Part shown: in pieces, positions 13,980-14,542 of the stretch
Numbering within the stretch: the first letter of the stretch is position 1
Layout of the letters: every line of letters starts with the position of its first letter
Source: Rubrobacter sp.
Lineage (GTDB): Bacteria; Actinomycetota; Rubrobacteria; Rubrobacterales; Rubrobacteraceae
Direction: 5' to 3'
Assembly: GCA_016781705.1 (NCBI GenBank)
Contig: JADDPV010000019.1
Coordinates: 1 to 14,542, forward strand
Length of the DNA: 14,542 bases
Position numbers and translations under genes: made by a program
Notes under the pieces: generated by a model
Told to the model about the DNA's origin: nothing
Databases searched by the model: none
What the model saw: the letters and a program-made list of their open reading frames with translations, nothing else

Positions 13980-14309
13980 TTGGATCTGGATCTGATGTTC
14001 GAAAGGTTGGCGCACTCGGCGGAGCTGCAGCCGTTTCGGGAGCTCGTCGAACGCATCGAAGCCTACGACCGCAAGCACAGCAGCGACCTCATCCGCACCC
14101 TGCGGGTCTTCTTCGCCGCCAACGCCAACGCGAGCGAGGCGGCCGACCGGCTCTACCTGCACCGTAACAGCCTCCCGTACCGCCTGGCGCGCGTGCAGGA
14201 GCTCACGGGTTTAGACTTGAAGGATCACCGGGCGCGGCTCGCGCTGCAACTCGGTATATTGGCGACCACTACGGAAAGGGAGATGAGAGATGAAGCTGAG
14301 CACCCGTAA
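13980..14309 (+). CDS. Short PucR-type helix-turn-helix protein
   Basis: 109 residues, almost entirely the PucR C-terminal helix-turn-helix (HTH_30): SDLIRTLRVFFAANANASEA through RLYLHRNSLPYRLARVQELT and LDLKDHRARLALQLGIL (about 35-94). HRNSLPYRL is the recognition-helix signature (HRNT--YRL in most members). Full PucR regulators have 400 or more residues with sensor domains ahead of the HTH; none is present here, and a stop lies in frame at 13965. The TTG at 13980 is preferred because GGAGG lies 6 nt upstream; the next candidate, ATG at 13995, has no ribosome-binding site. It diverges from module A and overlaps the Mop-type gene by 20 nt. PucR-type proteins often control purine or Mo-hydroxylase genes, so local control of this cluster is likely but inferred. 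It could also be a remnant of a longer gene. Confidence 0.8.
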   Translation: MDLDLMFERLAHSAELQPFRELVERIEAYDRKHSSDLIRTLRVFFAANANASEAADRLYLHRNSLPYRLARVQELTGLDLKDHRARLALQLGILATTTEREMRDEAEHP

Positions 14310-14508
14310 CCGCCTCCCCGGCACCATAACCGAGCTCGTCAAGGGCGAAGCCGCCACGAAGGTCTCGCTCCAGGTCGGCGACAACCACATGGTCGCCCTC
14401 ATAACCACCGAGAGCGCCGAGGAACTCGGCCTCGAGGTCGGCAGCCGGGTCACCGCCCTGGTCAAGGCGACGGACGTGATGATCCTGACGGACGAGGGTT
14501 TGGCCTAG
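14290..14508 (+). CDS. mop: Mop/TOBE-domain molybdate-binding protein (molbindin)
   Basis: 72 residues forming one Mop (TOBE) domain: KLSTRNRLPGTITELVKGEA, then VSLQVG, ALITTESAEELGLEVGSRV and ALVKATDVMIL. This is the classic molbindin pattern (S-RN-L-G, then IT-ES, then GL--G, then V-A-VKAT-V). Molbindins oligomerise and bind molybdate or tungstate, either as a cytoplasmic store or as the sensing part of ModE-type regulators. The ATG at 14290 lies inside the end of the helix-turn-helix gene (20-nt overlap, different frame) with GGGAG 7 nt upstream, so the two are translationally linked. Molybdate handling fits the neighbouring Mo enzymes and MocA genes. The assignment of the domain is strong; store versus sensor is open. 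Confidence 0.92.
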   Translation: MKLSTRNRLPGTITELVKGEAATKVSLQVGDNHMVALITTESAEELGLEVGSRVTALVKATDVMILTDEGLA

Positions 14509-14542
14509 AGAGTCAGGATCCCGACCCGAGGCGGTGGGTACG

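Noticed and set aside
14509..14542. Start of another gene after mop
   Set aside because: Only 34 nt remain, with no ATG and no ribosome-binding site followed by a readable frame. No terminator stem is visible either.

Overview
The window is a high-GC bacterial gene cluster for aerobic molybdenum-containing carbon monoxide dehydrogenase (CODH) and a related hydroxylase, with their maturation genes. High GC, frequent GTG and TTG starts, frequent AGG/ATA codons and the family make-up suggest an actinobacterium, possibly Rubrobacter-like. That placement is inference, since no rRNA or other taxonomic marker is present.

Almost everything between 1 and 13471 is on the minus strand, so transcription runs right to left. 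Module A (13471 to 6188) encodes a small [2Fe-2S] subunit, a large Mo subunit, a medium FAD subunit, CoxD (MoxR AAA+ ATPase), CoxE (VWA protein) and a two-gene XdhC pair. Its large subunit has the AYRGAGR active-site motif of 'form II' CODH-like enzymes, in S-L-M order. Module B (6086 to the left edge) encodes CoxM, CoxS, CoxL, an XdhC-YHS fusion, two MocA-type nucleotidyltransferases and CoxG, which is cut by the window edge. Its large subunit has AYRCSFR, the copper-ligand cysteine motif of true CO-oxidising 'form I' CODH, in M-S-L order. Junctions inside both modules are tight, mostly overlaps or gaps under 15 nt.

A 101-nt gap at 6087-6187 separates the modules. It holds an extended -10 promoter candidate and a perfect 10-bp inverted repeat, so module B can probably be transcribed by itself. 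Upstream of module A a 508-nt gap (13472-13979) carries a candidate promoter, an 18-nt palindromic element and short direct repeats. Divergently from it, on the plus strand, lie a short PucR-type helix-turn-helix protein and an overlapping Mop/TOBE molybdate-binding protein, plausibly the local regulator and a molybdate sensor or store.

Inferred working model: the MocA proteins make the cytosine-dinucleotide form of the Mo cofactor. XdhC-type proteins protect, sulfurate or insert it. CoxD and CoxE, encoded only in module A, mature the Cu-S-Mo centre of the module B enzyme. CoxG links the CODH to the membrane. No coxB, coxC, coxH or coxK homologue is visible. No tRNA, rRNA, CRISPR, insertion sequence or convincing intrinsic terminator was seen.
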